From positions 248,001 to 312,000 of the forward strand of contig NZ_JAJBZT010000005.1 of assembly GCF_020564625.1 (NCBI RefSeq): a stretch of 64,000 bases of DNA. Reading direction: 5' to 3'. The notes beneath the pieces are model-generated. The model saw only the letters and a list, made by a program, of their open reading frames with translations, was not told the DNA's origin and ran no database searches. Within the stretch, counting starts at the first letter, position 1. Each line of letters begins with the position of its first letter. Origin of the DNA: Leeia speluncae. GTDB lineage: Bacteria > Pseudomonadota > Gammaproteobacteria > Burkholderiales > Leeiaceae. Shown in pieces: positions 34,482-45,035 of the stretch. The position numbers and the translations under genes are program-made.

Positions 34482-34502
34482 GATTTTTAAACAGACGATC
34501 CA

Positions 34503-34535
34503 ACAGGCCCATTTATATGGGCCTGTACTTTTTTG
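34503..34535 (+). terminator. Terminator of hslVU
   Basis: ACAGGCCCA and TGGGCCTGT pair around a 6-base loop, followed by ACTTTTTTG, 22 bases after the hslU stop. Confidence 0.88.
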
Positions 34536-34591
34536 AGCAACAAAAACCCTATGCCTATTATGGGCATCGCTTACCAAATAAAGGTGAATAA

Positions 34592-35092
34592 ATGATTACT
34601 GTCGGACAAACATTACCAGCTGGGTTGCTAACAGAATTCGTTGAAGTAGAAGGCAACGGATGCAGCGTTGGGCCAAATCAATTTGAGGTTAGCGAACTAG
34701 TTAAAGATAAAACCATTGTTATCTTCGGTCTACCTGGCGCATTTACACCAACCTGCTCGGCAAAACACCTGCCTGGCTATATTTCTCAAATTGAAGCGTT
34801 TAAAGCAAAAGGTGTGGATGAAGTATGGTGCTTTGCCGTAAATGATGCTTTTGTAATGCATGCATGGGGCGTTCAGCAAGGCGCAAGTGGCAAAGTACGT
34901 ATGATGGCAGATGGAAGCGCCGCTTACACACAAGCATTAGGACTCACCCTTGATCTAACCACTCGCCATATGGGTGTTCGCTGCCAGCGTTTTGCGATGA
35001 TTGTTAAAAATGGCGTTGTATCGCAAGTTGCGGTTGAAGCAGCCGGCCAATTTGAAGTCAGCAGTGCAGAGGCCATTTTAAATCTTTTATAA
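34592..35092 (+). CDS. Peroxiredoxin of the Prx5 type
   Basis: A 166-aa thiol peroxidase reducing H2O2 and organic hydroperoxides. The peroxidatic cysteine is C55 in GLPGAFTPTCSAKHLPGY, and the Prx5-type WCFAVNDAFVMHAWG and MGVRCQRFAMIV segments follow. There is no fused glutaredoxin domain, so reduction must come from a separate thiol donor (grxD at 26290 is one candidate, but that is inference). It is a single gene between the hslVU terminator and the WG-repeat gene. Confidence 0.93.
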   Translation: MITVGQTLPAGLLTEFVEVEGNGCSVGPNQFEVSELVKDKTIVIFGLPGAFTPTCSAKHLPGYISQIEAFKAKGVDEVWCFAVNDAFVMHAWGVQQGASGKVRMMADGSAAYTQALGLTLDLTTRHMGVRCQRFAMIVKNGVVSQVAVEAAGQFEVSSAEAILNLL

Positions 35093-35201
35093 GATTTAGC
35101 CTGCTGTCGGTCAAGTTTGAAGAGAGGACGCTTCAGACTTGACCAATTCAATTCTATTTGTCATATTCCAAAGATATAGAAAACTTCTTTTGAAAGTCCT
35201 C

Positions 35202-38117
35202 ATGCATACCCTCCCCTCCAAGCTTCGCGTCACACTGATCTCCATTGCGATCGCCTCTCTTCCTTTTAAAAGCTTCGCGCTAAACCAGCAGGGCATTAAA
35301 GAGATTATCCATCCTTTCCATGAGGGATTAGCTGCTGTCTACCTAGACCATAAATGGGGGTATGTCGATAAAGCAGGGAAAATGATTATCGCCCCTCAAT
35401 TCGAGGAGGCATCCGATTTTCAAAATGGATTAGCGGCAGTCAAAATAGGTAAGGAAGCTTATTATATCGATCGAGCGGGTAAAAACGCTCTTGCTAAATC
35501 CTTTAAAGAAGCAGAAGGGTTTAACGGTAATAGTGCAATTGTGACCCTCTCTTCTGGGAAATTCGCGCTGATCAATACAAGTGGAGAAGTCATTTCCGAG
35601 CCACGTGAGGATCTCTCTCAATGGTTCAACAGTACGTCTAAAAACCGCTTTATTGGTTACAAGAAACAACAAATAATGCTTCTCTCGCCAACTGGGGCGG
35701 TCACCTCACTTGCTCAATCCAATATTACCAATTTTAGAAATGGGATTGGTGTATTTGGTTATGAAGAGAACAACCGATTTGGGCTAATAGACACCAGCGG
35801 TAAAGTGCTTACCCCTGCGATTTTTGATGGCATCCAAGCGTTAAGAAATCATTTATTTATCGTCCAGAAAGACCAACGGTACGGTTTAGTGGACGTCAAC
35901 GGTAAAGAAATACTGCCACCATCCTTACAATCTATCGGTGAGTATAAATTCAATCTCGCGACAGCTACGTTAGATGGCACCCACTTTGGATTGATTAATA
36001 CGTCAGGTCAATGGGTAATCAAACCGACAATTGATGCAGAAATTCACATCCTTTCCGACCGTTTATTTAGCTATACGACTCAAAACAAAACTACCTATAA
36101 GAATCTGCAAGGCAAAACATTAGCCGAAGTAGATGGCTACTCTACCTTCCAATCTGTGGGGAATGGACTAGGCATTCTTCATCTAGAAAATAGCGAAACC
36201 GGTGAAGAACAGACAAAGTTAATTGCAGTTGAGACCGGGCAAGATGTACTAACAGCAGAACAACTTCCTGGAGACCCAAAAGCCTATTTCTTTGATGTGT
36301 TATATAACGACTCAAGCGACACATATACTGAAGATGGTTCAAAAGGGATAGCAATTCGCATTTCAAAGCGTGGGGCAGAGGATGTAGAAAGTGTTGGCCT
36401 ATACATTCCAGCACTAAAAAAATTCTACCCACCTATTTGGAAAGAAATCTCCAGTGGGGAAAGAGATGGTTTCCTTACGGTCAAAATGGATGACAGCAGT
36501 TCTGATCAGACCTATTTACTCAATACCACTTCTGGTGAAATAAGCCAAAGAGGGGCCTATTTTATTAGTGCTTATGAGAATAAAAGAAATAGTAAATTTG
36601 TTATTGCCTACGCTTATGATCATAAATACGGCGTGATGGATTTGTCTGGCAAATGGATCATCCAACCGCAATTTGAAAAGGTCATGATTGGAGAAGGTGA
36701 TCAACTATTCTCTGTCCAAACAGCTTATAACCAATGGCAGATTTTGGACGCAACAGGCAAGCCCGCTTGGCCAGAAACATTTGAAGATGTCTCCCGCCCA
36801 GATGGGGATACATTATTTGCACGCAAAAACAAGCAGTTACTTCTCTTAAAAGCCGGACAAGCCCCCAAGCTTTTGGACAATAACCTATATCTGCTCAGCA
36901 CTCAATTTGGTGAACGTGGCAGTGTACCTATTCAAAATCGAAGCACCGGAAAAATTGCTCTATTAGACAGAAGCGGCGAGTGGCTGACTCAACCTATTTT
37001 TGATCGCTTAGAAAAAGAAGAGAACAGTACCTTCTATCGAAGCTCAAAAACAGTTAATGGAGAGTATGTCGAAGGCTTGGTCGATAGCAAAGGAAAAGAC
37101 ATTATTCCTGCGAAATTTAATCGCTTAAGTAACTTTCAAGACCGCTTTTATATTGGATGTACAAACAAAGCGTGCCAACTGTTCGATCGCAAAGGGCAGG
37201 AAATTAACACAGCCATTCGATTCAACGAAAACGATAGCCCTCGCTTAATTAATGATACACCACCCAAAGATAGCAACATCCCCACTTGGCTAGAAATTCA
37301 AACGAATACGGGCACATGGTTTGTTAACTCTAATGGAAAATCTCTACGATTAGAGGATGTGTTTGAAGGTGCCAACTTACTCGAAGACCAAACCCTTGTA
37401 TTACAAACCAAACAAACCCAAGCCCTTTTTGACGACAAAGGTAAGCAACTTACCCCATGGGGAGATCAAGTGGATGACTTTGGTGAGTTAATCATGTGGC
37501 AGGCAAATGGAAAGCACCAAGTTTACGATGGTAATGGACAGCTGAATGAAGCGCTTAGTAAGCAAGGAAAATACATTGATTGGGTAGGTGAAGGGCGGAT
37601 TCAGGAGAATGGTAGCAATGGAAATTATGTATTAACCAGTTTAACGGGTGAACGCTATCCACTTCCTGCTGGCTACTTTATATACAGTGATGCTTATAAA
37701 GCAAAGTTTGTAGATGGATTAGCACCGGTGACCAGTGCGCACGATGATAATGGACTGTCTGGTTATGTAAAACCAAATGGGCAGTTCGCCTTCAAAACGA
37801 AATATCGTTATGTAGACAACTATGCGGAAGGACTTGCTTTAGTAGTCGATGCAAAAAGCCAGCAATATGGCTTTATCGACAAATCTGGCAAAACCGCAGT
37901 GCCATTTAACTATACCGTGGCCAATGCCTTTTCAGAAGGGATCGCTAGCACGGTAGAGCAACAACGTGATGATATTTCCCTCATTGATACAAAAGGAACC
38001 ACGCAATTCCGCGTTAGCGCTAGGTGCGGAAATAATGTCTTAACGGATGCGGCAGGAAAAGTCACTTGGCAAGGACGACCATGCGTCACCTTTATTGAAA
38101 GCAAAATGCCAAACTAA
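35202..38117 (+). CDS. Large exported WG-repeat protein
   Basis: A 971-aa exported protein. The ATG at 35202 is taken because it opens the signal peptide (LRVTLISIAIASLPFKSFA); an upstream frame adds 21 residues. The body consists of repeats of the WG type, with the phrase KWGYVDKAGKMIIAPQFEEA and variants such as RFGLIDTSGKVL, RYGLVDVNGKEILPP, KYGVMDLSGKWIIQPQFEKV and QYGFIDKSGKTAVPF spread over the whole length, probably forming beta-propeller or solenoid surfaces. Such proteins are usually envelope or surface-associated with unknown ligands. Two cysteines near the C-terminus (ARCGNNV, GRPCVTF) might form a disulfide. It ends at a very long hairpin. Confidence 0.85.
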   Translation: MHTLPSKLRVTLISIAIASLPFKSFALNQQGIKEIIHPFHEGLAAVYLDHKWGYVDKAGKMIIAPQFEEASDFQNGLAAVKIGKEAYYIDRAGKNALAKSFKEAEGFNGNSAIVTLSSGKFALINTSGEVISEPREDLSQWFNSTSKNRFIGYKKQQIMLLSPTGAVTSLAQSNITNFRNGIGVFGYEENNRFGLIDTSGKVLTPAIFDGIQALRNHLFIVQKDQRYGLVDVNGKEILPPSLQSIGEYKFNLATATLDGTHFGLINTSGQWVIKPTIDAEIHILSDRLFSYTTQNKTTYKNLQGKTLAEVDGYSTFQSVGNGLGILHLENSETGEEQTKLIAVETGQDVLTAEQLPGDPKAYFFDVLYNDSSDTYTEDGSKGIAIRISKRGAEDVESVGLYIPALKKFYPPIWKEISSGERDGFLTVKMDDSSSDQTYLLNTTSGEISQRGAYFISAYENKRNSKFVIAYAYDHKYGVMDLSGKWIIQPQFEKVMIGEGDQLFSVQTAYNQWQILDATGKPAWPETFEDVSRPDGDTLFARKNKQLLLLKAGQAPKLLDNNLYLLSTQFGERGSVPIQNRSTGKIALLDRSGEWLTQPIFDRLEKEENSTFYRSSKTVNGEYVEGLVDSKGKDIIPAKFNRLSNFQDRFYIGCTNKACQLFDRKGQEINTAIRFNENDSPRLINDTPPKDSNIPTWLEIQTNTGTWFVNSNGKSLRLEDVFEGANLLEDQTLVLQTKQTQALFDDKGKQLTPWGDQVDDFGELIMWQANGKHQVYDGNGQLNEALSKQGKYIDWVGEGRIQENGSNGNYVLTSLTGERYPLPAGYFIYSDAYKAKFVDGLAPVTSAHDDNGLSGYVKPNGQFAFKTKYRYVDNYAEGLALVVDAKSQQYGFIDKSGKTAVPFNYTVANAFSEGIASTVEQQRDDISLIDTKGTTQFRVSARCGNNVLTDAAGKVTWQGRPCVTFIESKMPN

Positions 38118-38125
38118 CAGCACTT

Positions 38126-38172
38126 GCCCCCCAAAATAAAACCGCCTGTGAGGCGGTTTTATTTTAGGGGGC
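38126..38172. terminator. Long bidirectional terminator between the WG-repeat gene and gatB
   Basis: GCCCCC, AAAATAAAACCGCCT, a GTG loop, AGGCGGTTTTATTTT and GGGGGC form a nearly continuous stem of about 21 bp, with T-rich arms that work in both directions for the convergent genes. Confidence 0.88.
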
Positions 38173-38189
38173 ATTCATCTGTAAAGTAA

Positions 38190-39623
38190 TTAACTATCCA
38201 GTTTTTGCTTTAAGAGCGCATTCACCTGCGCAGGGTTGGCTTTCCCTTTAGATGCCTTCATACACTGGCCGACTAGTGCATTAAATGCCTTCTCTTTACC
38301 TGATTTATATTCGGCAATCATTGCGGCATTATTTACCAACACTTCATCGATCATGGATTCGATCGCGCCCGTATCTGTAATCTGCTTCAAGCCTTTCGCT
38401 TCGATGACAGCGTCAGCCTCACCTTCACCCGCCCACATAGCGGCAAGTACATCTTTAGCAATTTTGCTAGAAATCGTATTGTCTTGAATGCGGCGCAGCA
38501 AGCCAGCTAATTGCACAGCAGAAACAGGGCAATCACTAATCGATTTTTCTTCGCGGTTTAACTGGGCCATCACTTCGCCCAGCACCCAGTTAGCCACCAA
38601 CTTACCTTCACCACCTAACGCCTGCACTGTTGCCTCATAAAAAGACGCCAATGCTTTGTTTGAAGATAGTTGGCTAGCATCTGCTACCGGTAAACTATAC
38701 ACATCCATAAACCGCACTTTTAGTGCTTGTGGCAATTCCGGTAATGCCGCTTTTACTCGCTCAATCCATGCTTCGCTAATTTGCAGCGGCAATAAATCAG
38801 GATCTGGGAAATAACGGTAATCATGCGCATCTTCTTTACTGCGCATAGAGCGGGTTTCATCACGGTCAGGATCATATAGACGGGTTTCTTGAACCACCTT
38901 GCCACCGTCTTCGATCAATTCGATCTGACGACGAACTTCGTAATCAATCGCTTTTTCTAGGAACTTGAACGAGTTAACGTTTTTCACCTCGCAACGTGTA
39001 CCTAGCTTAGTTTCGCCTTTTGGACGCACAGAAACGTTAGCATCCATACGGAAGCTACCTTCTTGCATGTTACCGTCACAAATATCCAACCAAGTGACTA
39101 GCGAATGAAGCGCACGACCATAAGCAGACGCTTCGGCACTAGAACGCATAACTGGCTCTGAAACGATTTCTAGCAATGGCGTACCAGCACGGTTCAAATC
39201 AATGCCTGACATACCATGAAAATCTTCATGCAAAGATTTTCCAGCATCTTCTTCCAAGTGTGCGCGAGTCAATTCAACAATCTTTTCTTGATCGCCCACC
39301 TGAATAGCTAAGGTACCACCTTCTACCACCGGCAATTCAAACTGGCTAATTTGGTAGCCCTTTGGCAAATCAGGGTAGAAATAGTTTTTACGAGCAAAAA
39401 TAGAAGTGCGATTCACCTTTGCGCCAATCGACAAACCAAAGCGAATGGCTTTTTCGACTGCTTCGCGGTTCATCACTGGTAACACACCAGGCAATGCCAC
39501 ATCAAAGGCATTTGCTTGACGGTTCGGTTCGGCACCAAATGCTGTCGAACTACCACTGAAAATCTTGGATTTGGTGTTGAGCTGTACGTGAACTTCTAGC
39601 CCGATCACAACTTCCCATTGCAT
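38190..39623 (-). CDS. gatB: Aspartyl/glutamyl-tRNA amidotransferase subunit B
   Basis: A 477-aa subunit of GatCAB, which converts Glu-tRNA(Gln) and/or Asp-tRNA(Asn) to the amidated form. The N-terminus ([26 protein letters not shown]) and the [32 protein letters not shown] and [14 protein letters not shown] blocks are canonical. The C-terminal helical YqeY-like tRNA-binding tail is complete. It is the last gene of gatC-gatA-GNAT-gatB. The presence of the full set means the organism makes Gln-tRNA or Asn-tRNA indirectly for at least one amino acid. Confidence 0.98.
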   Translation of the reverse strand: MQWEVVIGLEVHVQLNTKSKIFSGSSTAFGAEPNRQANAFDVALPGVLPVMNREAVEKAIRFGLSIGAKVNRTSIFARKNYFYPDLPKGYQISQFELPVVEGGTLAIQVGDQEKIVELTRAHLEEDAGKSLHEDFHGMSGIDLNRAGTPLLEIVSEPVMRSSAEASAYGRALHSLVTWLDICDGNMQEGSFRMDANVSVRPKGETKLGTRCEVKNVNSFKFLEKAIDYEVRRQIELIEDGGKVVQETRLYDPDRDETRSMRSKEDAHDYRYFPDPDLLPLQISEAWIERVKAALPELPQALKVRFMDVYSLPVADASQLSSNKALASFYEATVQALGGEGKLVANWVLGEVMAQLNREEKSISDCPVSAVQLAGLLRRIQDNTISSKIAKDVLAAMWAGEGEADAVIEAKGLKQITDTGAIESMIDEVLVNNAAMIAEYKSGKEKAFNALVGQCMKASKGKANPAQVNALLKQKLDS

Positions 39624-39725
39624 TATCGTTTACCTTTTCTCATATTTTGGGAGGCGCTTTGTCTCTTCCCATTTTGTCTTGCTATGCCATCTGCCAAGGC
39701 GAGATGACATGAAATTCATTGTTAC

Positions 39726-40472
39726 TTAATCACGAACTCTATAGTGATAGCCATATGCAGGTTGAAAACCCAATTTTTGATATAGCCTACTTGCCACCAC
39801 ATTATGATTAAACACTTGCAGCCAAGCCGTGTGACAACCACGCTGGATACCTTCATACAGTAATGAAGCCACTACACGCTCAGCATGACCCTGACGCCTG
39901 TGAGGTACCGCCGTCACAATATCGCACAACCCCAGAAAACCATCGACGATGATCCCCAAACCAGTTGCCAGCGCCAGCCCCGATGAATAGGCCGTTATGG
40001 CAATTCGCTCTGGCATTAGCGTTAACTGAGTCATAAAGGGCACAAATTTATCAGCCGGCAGATCAGACAAACGCCGATAATCTTGTTGCCAACGGTCATC
40101 CGTCTCACCGATATACAAGCCATCTTGAATTGGCTTGTATATCCCTTCACTGACCAGCGATTTCACCATCACTGTTGATGGGTCTAAGACCTTGTAGCCT
40201 CGATCATGAAGATAATTATCCAACGATCTAGGCTGCCAATCTGTTAACTTAATGACACTTTGCTGCTGTCTCTTTGCATACCAAGCTTCTGTTGTCGCAA
40301 CAATGGTTTCCCACGATTGTTCAGCAGCCACATCGACCCACGCTGAATTTGCTCGTTTGGAGTAGCCGCCGTTTGCCCGACAGCACCAATCGGATTGCAA
40401 AAACGCTTCATCCTCCGCTGGCCAAGACAATCTAGCAATTTTCTCTAATTGATGAACAGCGGGGCTAGGCAT
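39726..40472 (-). CDS. GNAT-family N-acetyltransferase between gatA and gatB
   Basis: A 248-aa cytosolic acetyltransferase. The N-terminal half (WPAEDEAFLQSDWCCRANGGYSKRANSAW) resembles the accessory domain of GNAT enzymes that act on amino compounds. The C-terminal GNAT core includes ...DIVTAVPHRRQGHAERVVASLLYEGIQRG with the acetyl-CoA pyrophosphate loop, and ends TAWLQVFNHNVVASRLYQKLGFQPAYGYHYRV. Substrate unknown. It starts 6 bases before the gatA stop side and lies 102 bases from gatB, so it is inserted in an otherwise standard amidotransferase operon. I do not know whether this is conserved in relatives. Confidence 0.85.
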   Translation of the reverse strand: MPSPAVHQLEKIARLSWPAEDEAFLQSDWCCRANGGYSKRANSAWVDVAAEQSWETIVATTEAWYAKRQQQSVIKLTDWQPRSLDNYLHDRGYKVLDPSTVMVKSLVSEGIYKPIQDGLYIGETDDRWQQDYRRLSDLPADKFVPFMTQLTLMPERIAITAYSSGLALATGLGIIVDGFLGLCDIVTAVPHRRQGHAERVVASLLYEGIQRGCHTAWLQVFNHNVVASRLYQKLGFQPAYGYHYRVRD

Positions 40473-40478
40473 TTACGT

Positions 40479-41930
40479 TTATAGGCTTGGTGCGCGCTGA
40501 TGCCAATCAGTTACTTGTTGATATTGATGAGCAACACCTAACATTTTAGCTTCAGCAAAATAGTTACCAACAATCTGCAAACCGATTGGACGACCGTTGC
40601 TAGTAAAGCCAGCAGGCACGCTCATCGCAGGTAAACCGGCTAAGTTTGGCGATAAGGTATAAACATCTTCCAAATACATTTGCAACGGATCATTGGTATG
40701 ACTACCAAGATCAAAAGCAGCGGTTGGCGCAGCCGGCCCCATAATCACATCACACACTTCAAATACTTTTTGGAAGTCTTCTGCAATCAGGCGACGTACC
40801 TTTTGTGCTTTCAGATAATAGGCATCATAGTAACCATGAGATAGCACATACGCACCCGTCAGAATACGACGCTTCACTTCAGCACCAAATCCTTCGGTAC
40901 GTGACTTCTCGTACATATCCACCAAGTCAGTATATTCTGCGGCGCGATGTCCATAACGTACACCATCAAAACGGCTTAAGTTACTAGAGGCTTCTGCTGG
41001 TGCCAAAATATAATAGGTTGGAATCGCCATTCGAGTTTTCGGCAAGCTCACTTCAACCACTGTTGCACCAAGCTTCTTATACTCCTCTACCGCCGCAAGC
41101 ACTGCGCTAGCCACTTCATTGTCTAACCCGTCAGCAAAGTATTCTTTCGGCAGGCCGATTCTTAAGCCGTTTAATGGGGTATTCAAATCGCTGGCATAGT
41201 CCTCTACTTCTCGCTCAAGGCTAGTAGAGTCTAGTTCATCAAACCCTGACATCACGTTCAATAGCAACGCACAATCTTCTGCCGTTTGCGCCATTGGTCC
41301 GCCCTGATCAAAGCTAGACGCATAGGCAACCATACCGTAACGAGAAACTACGCCGTAGGTTGGTTTAATACCCGTAATGCCGCAGAAGCTAGCTGGCTGA
41401 CGAATCGATCCACCAGTATCCGTGCCTGTAGCAACAGGGACTAGACGAGCAGCCACCGCAGCCGCCGAGCCACCAGAAGAACCACCTGGCACCGCGGTTA
41501 AATCCCAAGGGTTCTTTACTGCGCCAAATGCACTGTTTTCATTCGATGAACCCATTGCAAACTCGTCACAGTTGAGTTTACCTAGGTTAACCATCCCGGC
41601 GGTTTTACATTTCGCCACCACCGTTGCATCGTATGGGGAGACAAAGTTGCTCAAGATTTTTGAGCCACATGTCGAACGCCAGCCTTCCGCGACAAAAATA
41701 TCTTTATGCGCCAACGGCACGCCAGTCAGCAAACCTGCATTGCCTGCGGCTCTTAACGCATCAGCCGCTTTGGCTTCTGCTAAAGATTTTTCTTCATCAA
41801 TCGTGATGAATGCATTTAAGGATGGGTTTAGCGACGTGATACGTGCTAAATAAGATTTCGCCAGCTCTTCACTGCTGACACTTTTGTTGGCCAATGCCTC
41901 GGCCAACGACTTCAACGTAGCATTTTGCAT
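40479..41930 (-). CDS. gatA: Aspartyl/glutamyl-tRNA amidotransferase subunit A
   Basis: A 483-aa amidase-signature glutaminase of GatCAB that releases ammonia for transamidation. The catalytic Ser-cisSer-Lys elements are visible: Lys in [10 protein letters not shown], and the two serines in the [17 protein letters not shown] and [16 protein letters not shown] blocks. It lies 25 bases downstream of gatC. Length and motifs are complete. Confidence 0.98.
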   Translation of the reverse strand: MQNATLKSLAEALANKSVSSEELAKSYLARITSLNPSLNAFITIDEEKSLAEAKAADALRAAGNAGLLTGVPLAHKDIFVAEGWRSTCGSKILSNFVSPYDATVVAKCKTAGMVNLGKLNCDEFAMGSSNENSAFGAVKNPWDLTAVPGGSSGGSAAAVAARLVPVATGTDTGGSIRQPASFCGITGIKPTYGVVSRYGMVAYASSFDQGGPMAQTAEDCALLLNVMSGFDELDSTSLEREVEDYASDLNTPLNGLRIGLPKEYFADGLDNEVASAVLAAVEEYKKLGATVVEVSLPKTRMAIPTYYILAPAEASSNLSRFDGVRYGHRAAEYTDLVDMYEKSRTEGFGAEVKRRILTGAYVLSHGYYDAYYLKAQKVRRLIAEDFQKVFEVCDVIMGPAAPTAAFDLGSHTNDPLQMYLEDVYTLSPNLAGLPAMSVPAGFTSNGRPIGLQIVGNYFAEAKMLGVAHQYQQVTDWHQRAPSL

Positions 41931-41955
41931 ATCAACTGTTCTGTACTAGCGAGGG

Positions 41956-42243
41956 TTATTCGATCACTTTTGGCACTAAATACAAACCTTTTTCGGCTTG
42001 TGGTGCCACTGACTGCAAGGCTTCACGGCGATTCACTTCAGTCACTTTATCTTCACGCAATCGCAAAGCAATATCCTGAGCATGTGACATTGGCGCCACG
42101 CCCTCAGTATCAATCGACTGAAGCTCATCTACTAACGCAAACAGCCCTGAAAAATGGCCTTGCAGATGGGTAATTTCTTCCTCGGAAACACGTAAACGAG
42201 CTAACCGAGCAATCTTTTTAATTTCTTCTGGTGTTAATGACAT
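41956..42243 (-). CDS. gatC: Aspartyl/glutamyl-tRNA amidotransferase subunit C
   Basis: A 95-aa linker subunit that stabilises GatA-GatB. The start MSLTPEEIKKIARLARL is canonical, so the ATG at 42243 is chosen over one four codons upstream. The C-terminal half contains LREDKVTEVNRREALQSVAPQAEKGLYLVPKVIE, as in the family. It opens the gat operon and is divergent from mreB across a 201-base promoter region. Confidence 0.96.
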   Translation of the reverse strand: MSLTPEEIKKIARLARLRVSEEEITHLQGHFSGLFALVDELQSIDTEGVAPMSHAQDIALRLREDKVTEVNRREALQSVAPQAEKGLYLVPKVIE

Positions 42244-42382
42244 AAAAATGTCCACTTTTCATGCTTAATTTGGGAACCTGAATAGGTTATCATACTCTAT
42301 TTGCAACGCGCTGCTGAAATTGGCTAACAGATAATAAGTTAGCAAATCACTTTTACGCGATTGCGAAGACCGTATTTTACAG

Positions 42383-42402
42383 GACAGCCCATGGGGGCTG
42401 TC
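42383..42402 (+). other. Hairpin in the mreB 5' untranslated region
   Basis: GACAGCCC and GGGCTGTC pair perfectly around ATGG, 43 bases before the mreB ATG. There is no T-run, so it is more likely an mRNA-stability or translational element than a terminator. Confidence 0.45.
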
Positions 42403-42414
42403 TATGCTTAATAA

Positions 42415-43494
<1,080 letters not shown>

Positions 43495-43527
43495 TTGGTA
43501 AGATTCGCAGTTAGCTATGTTAAATAA

Positions 43528-43548
43528 GGGCGAGCATTAGTCTCGCCC
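43528..43548 (+). other. Hairpin between mreB and mreC
   Basis: GGGCGAG and CTCGCCC form a 7-bp GC-rich stem, followed by TGTGCGTTTT. This may attenuate transcription so that mreB is made in excess over mreC, as is needed for a filament protein. Confidence 0.5.
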
Positions 43549-43577
43549 TGTGCGTTTTACCGGATCGATGGCAGATC

Positions 43578-44486
43578 GTGGAAAAAGAATCCCAACCCGC
43601 TTTTTTTGGCAACAAGCAAACCCCACTCAGTAAATTACTGTGGTTCGGGATTGCTTCGCTTGTACTTATTTTTACTGACAGTCGATTTCGATATCTTGAA
43701 ACGGTGAGAGACAACGTTTCTGTTGCCTTATACCCTCTTCAGCAAGCGGCTATGCTGCCAGGCAACTGGTTTGAGTCATCCAAGGATTTCCTCACTAAGC
43801 AGCATGACTTGACTACCGAAAACCAACGTCTTCGCTTAGAAAAACTAGAAGTCACCGCACAACTTCAGGCTGCGAACCGTTTGGCGAAAGAAAATGAGAC
43901 GCTTCGCTCATTGATGGGACTCACCCTTCAACACACTAGCGAAGGGATTATCAGTGAAATGATTTATGCGGGAAGAGATCCTTTTACCCGTAAAATTATT
44001 ATCGACAAAGGGACCAACAGCAAAATTGCAGAAGGTTCTCCGGTATTAGACACCAACGGCCTGATTGGCCAAGTAACGCGTGTTCACCAATTAGTGGCAG
44101 AAGTTACACTCATTACCGATAAAAACTTTCCTGTACCAGTTGAAGTGGCGAGAACCGGACAGAGAACCGTCGTTTTCGGTACCGGCCACGATAGTTGGCT
44201 AGAGGTTCGTTATGCAGGTGCAAATGCAGACATCAAGAAAGGGGACTTGCTACAAACCTCTGGCATTGATGGCACTTACCCTGCTGGTATTACTGTAGCC
44301 CGTGTGGAAATGGTTGAACATAGCCCGGGGCTTCCTTTCTCTAAAATATGGTGCCGCCCTCTGGGTGGTGTAGAACATAGCCGGCATTATTTGATTTTAA
44401 ACACACCAGCTAAGTTACCAGAATATCCGGCCTCTGAAGAAACACCTGCTAGCCAAGATAAAAAGAAGAATAAAGGTAAGTCGTAA
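43578..44486 (+). CDS. mreC: Rod-shape-determining protein MreC
   Basis: A 302-aa bitopic inner-membrane protein starting with GTG. One transmembrane helix (LLWFGIASLVLIFTDSRF, ~17-34) is followed by a coiled coil (TENQRLRLEKLEVTAQLQAANRLAKENETLRSL spans ~75-107) and the periplasmic double beta-barrel domain (GLIGQVTRVHQLVAEVTLITDKNFPVPVEV). The Lys-rich C-terminus is disordered. It links the periplasmic PBP2/RodA synthase to MreB. Its stop overlaps the mreD ATG by one base. Confidence 0.96.
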   Translation: MEKESQPAFFGNKQTPLSKLLWFGIASLVLIFTDSRFRYLETVRDNVSVALYPLQQAAMLPGNWFESSKDFLTKQHDLTTENQRLRLEKLEVTAQLQAANRLAKENETLRSLMGLTLQHTSEGIISEMIYAGRDPFTRKIIIDKGTNSKIAEGSPVLDTNGLIGQVTRVHQLVAEVTLITDKNFPVPVEVARTGQRTVVFGTGHDSWLEVRYAGANADIKKGDLLQTSGIDGTYPAGITVARVEMVEHSPGLPFSKIWCRPLGGVEHSRHYLILNTPAKLPEYPASEETPASQDKKKNKGKS

Positions 44487-44995
44487 TGAGTCGCAGCCAC
44501 CAAACACTTCTTTTGCCTGTTAAGCCATGGTTTGTATGGTTTTCCCTGCTTTGTGGATTATCGATTAACCTACTACCTTGGCGTAATAACGGACTGATGC
44601 TCCAGCCTGATTTTGTCGCCGTCCTTTTACTTTACTGGCACCTCTATGAACCAGAGCGAATCTCAATTGGCTGGGGCTTTACCTTTGGCTTACTGATGGA
44701 TATTGCTGATACGAGTCTTTTTGGTCAGCACGCACTGGCGTATGTGGTCATGCTATATCTGAGCTCATTGCTCGCTAGGCGGATGCGGCTGTTTGGATTT
44801 TGGAACCAAGCCATTCACGTACTCCCGCTGCTGTTGTCGAGTAATTTAATCATGTCTGGCGTACGACTACTAGCAGATGGCAGGCTGCCTACGCCTAGTT
44901 ACTTTAGCGCCCCATTGATTGGTGCTGTGATGTGGCCATTCTTTGTCCACTTACTGCAGTGGCCTCAACGTCGTGCGAGAGAGTCAGAGCTGTGA
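44486..44995 (+). CDS. mreD: Rod-shape-determining protein MreD
   Basis: A 169-aa inner-membrane protein with five or six hydrophobic segments; the conserved PDFVAVLLLYWHLYEPERISIGWGFTFGLLMDIADTSLFGQHALAY core is at ~31-76. It forms part of the MreBCD scaffold. The start ATG shares a base with the mreC stop codon. Confidence 0.93.
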   Translation: MSRSHQTLLLPVKPWFVWFSLLCGLSINLLPWRNNGLMLQPDFVAVLLLYWHLYEPERISIGWGFTFGLLMDIADTSLFGQHALAYVVMLYLSSLLARRMRLFGFWNQAIHVLPLLLSSNLIMSGVRLLADGRLPTPSYFSAPLIGAVMWPFFVHLLQWPQRRARESEL

Positions 44996-45035
44996 TTGCC
45001 ATGCTGTTTAGTTCCCAATGGGGTGGTGCTGACGC

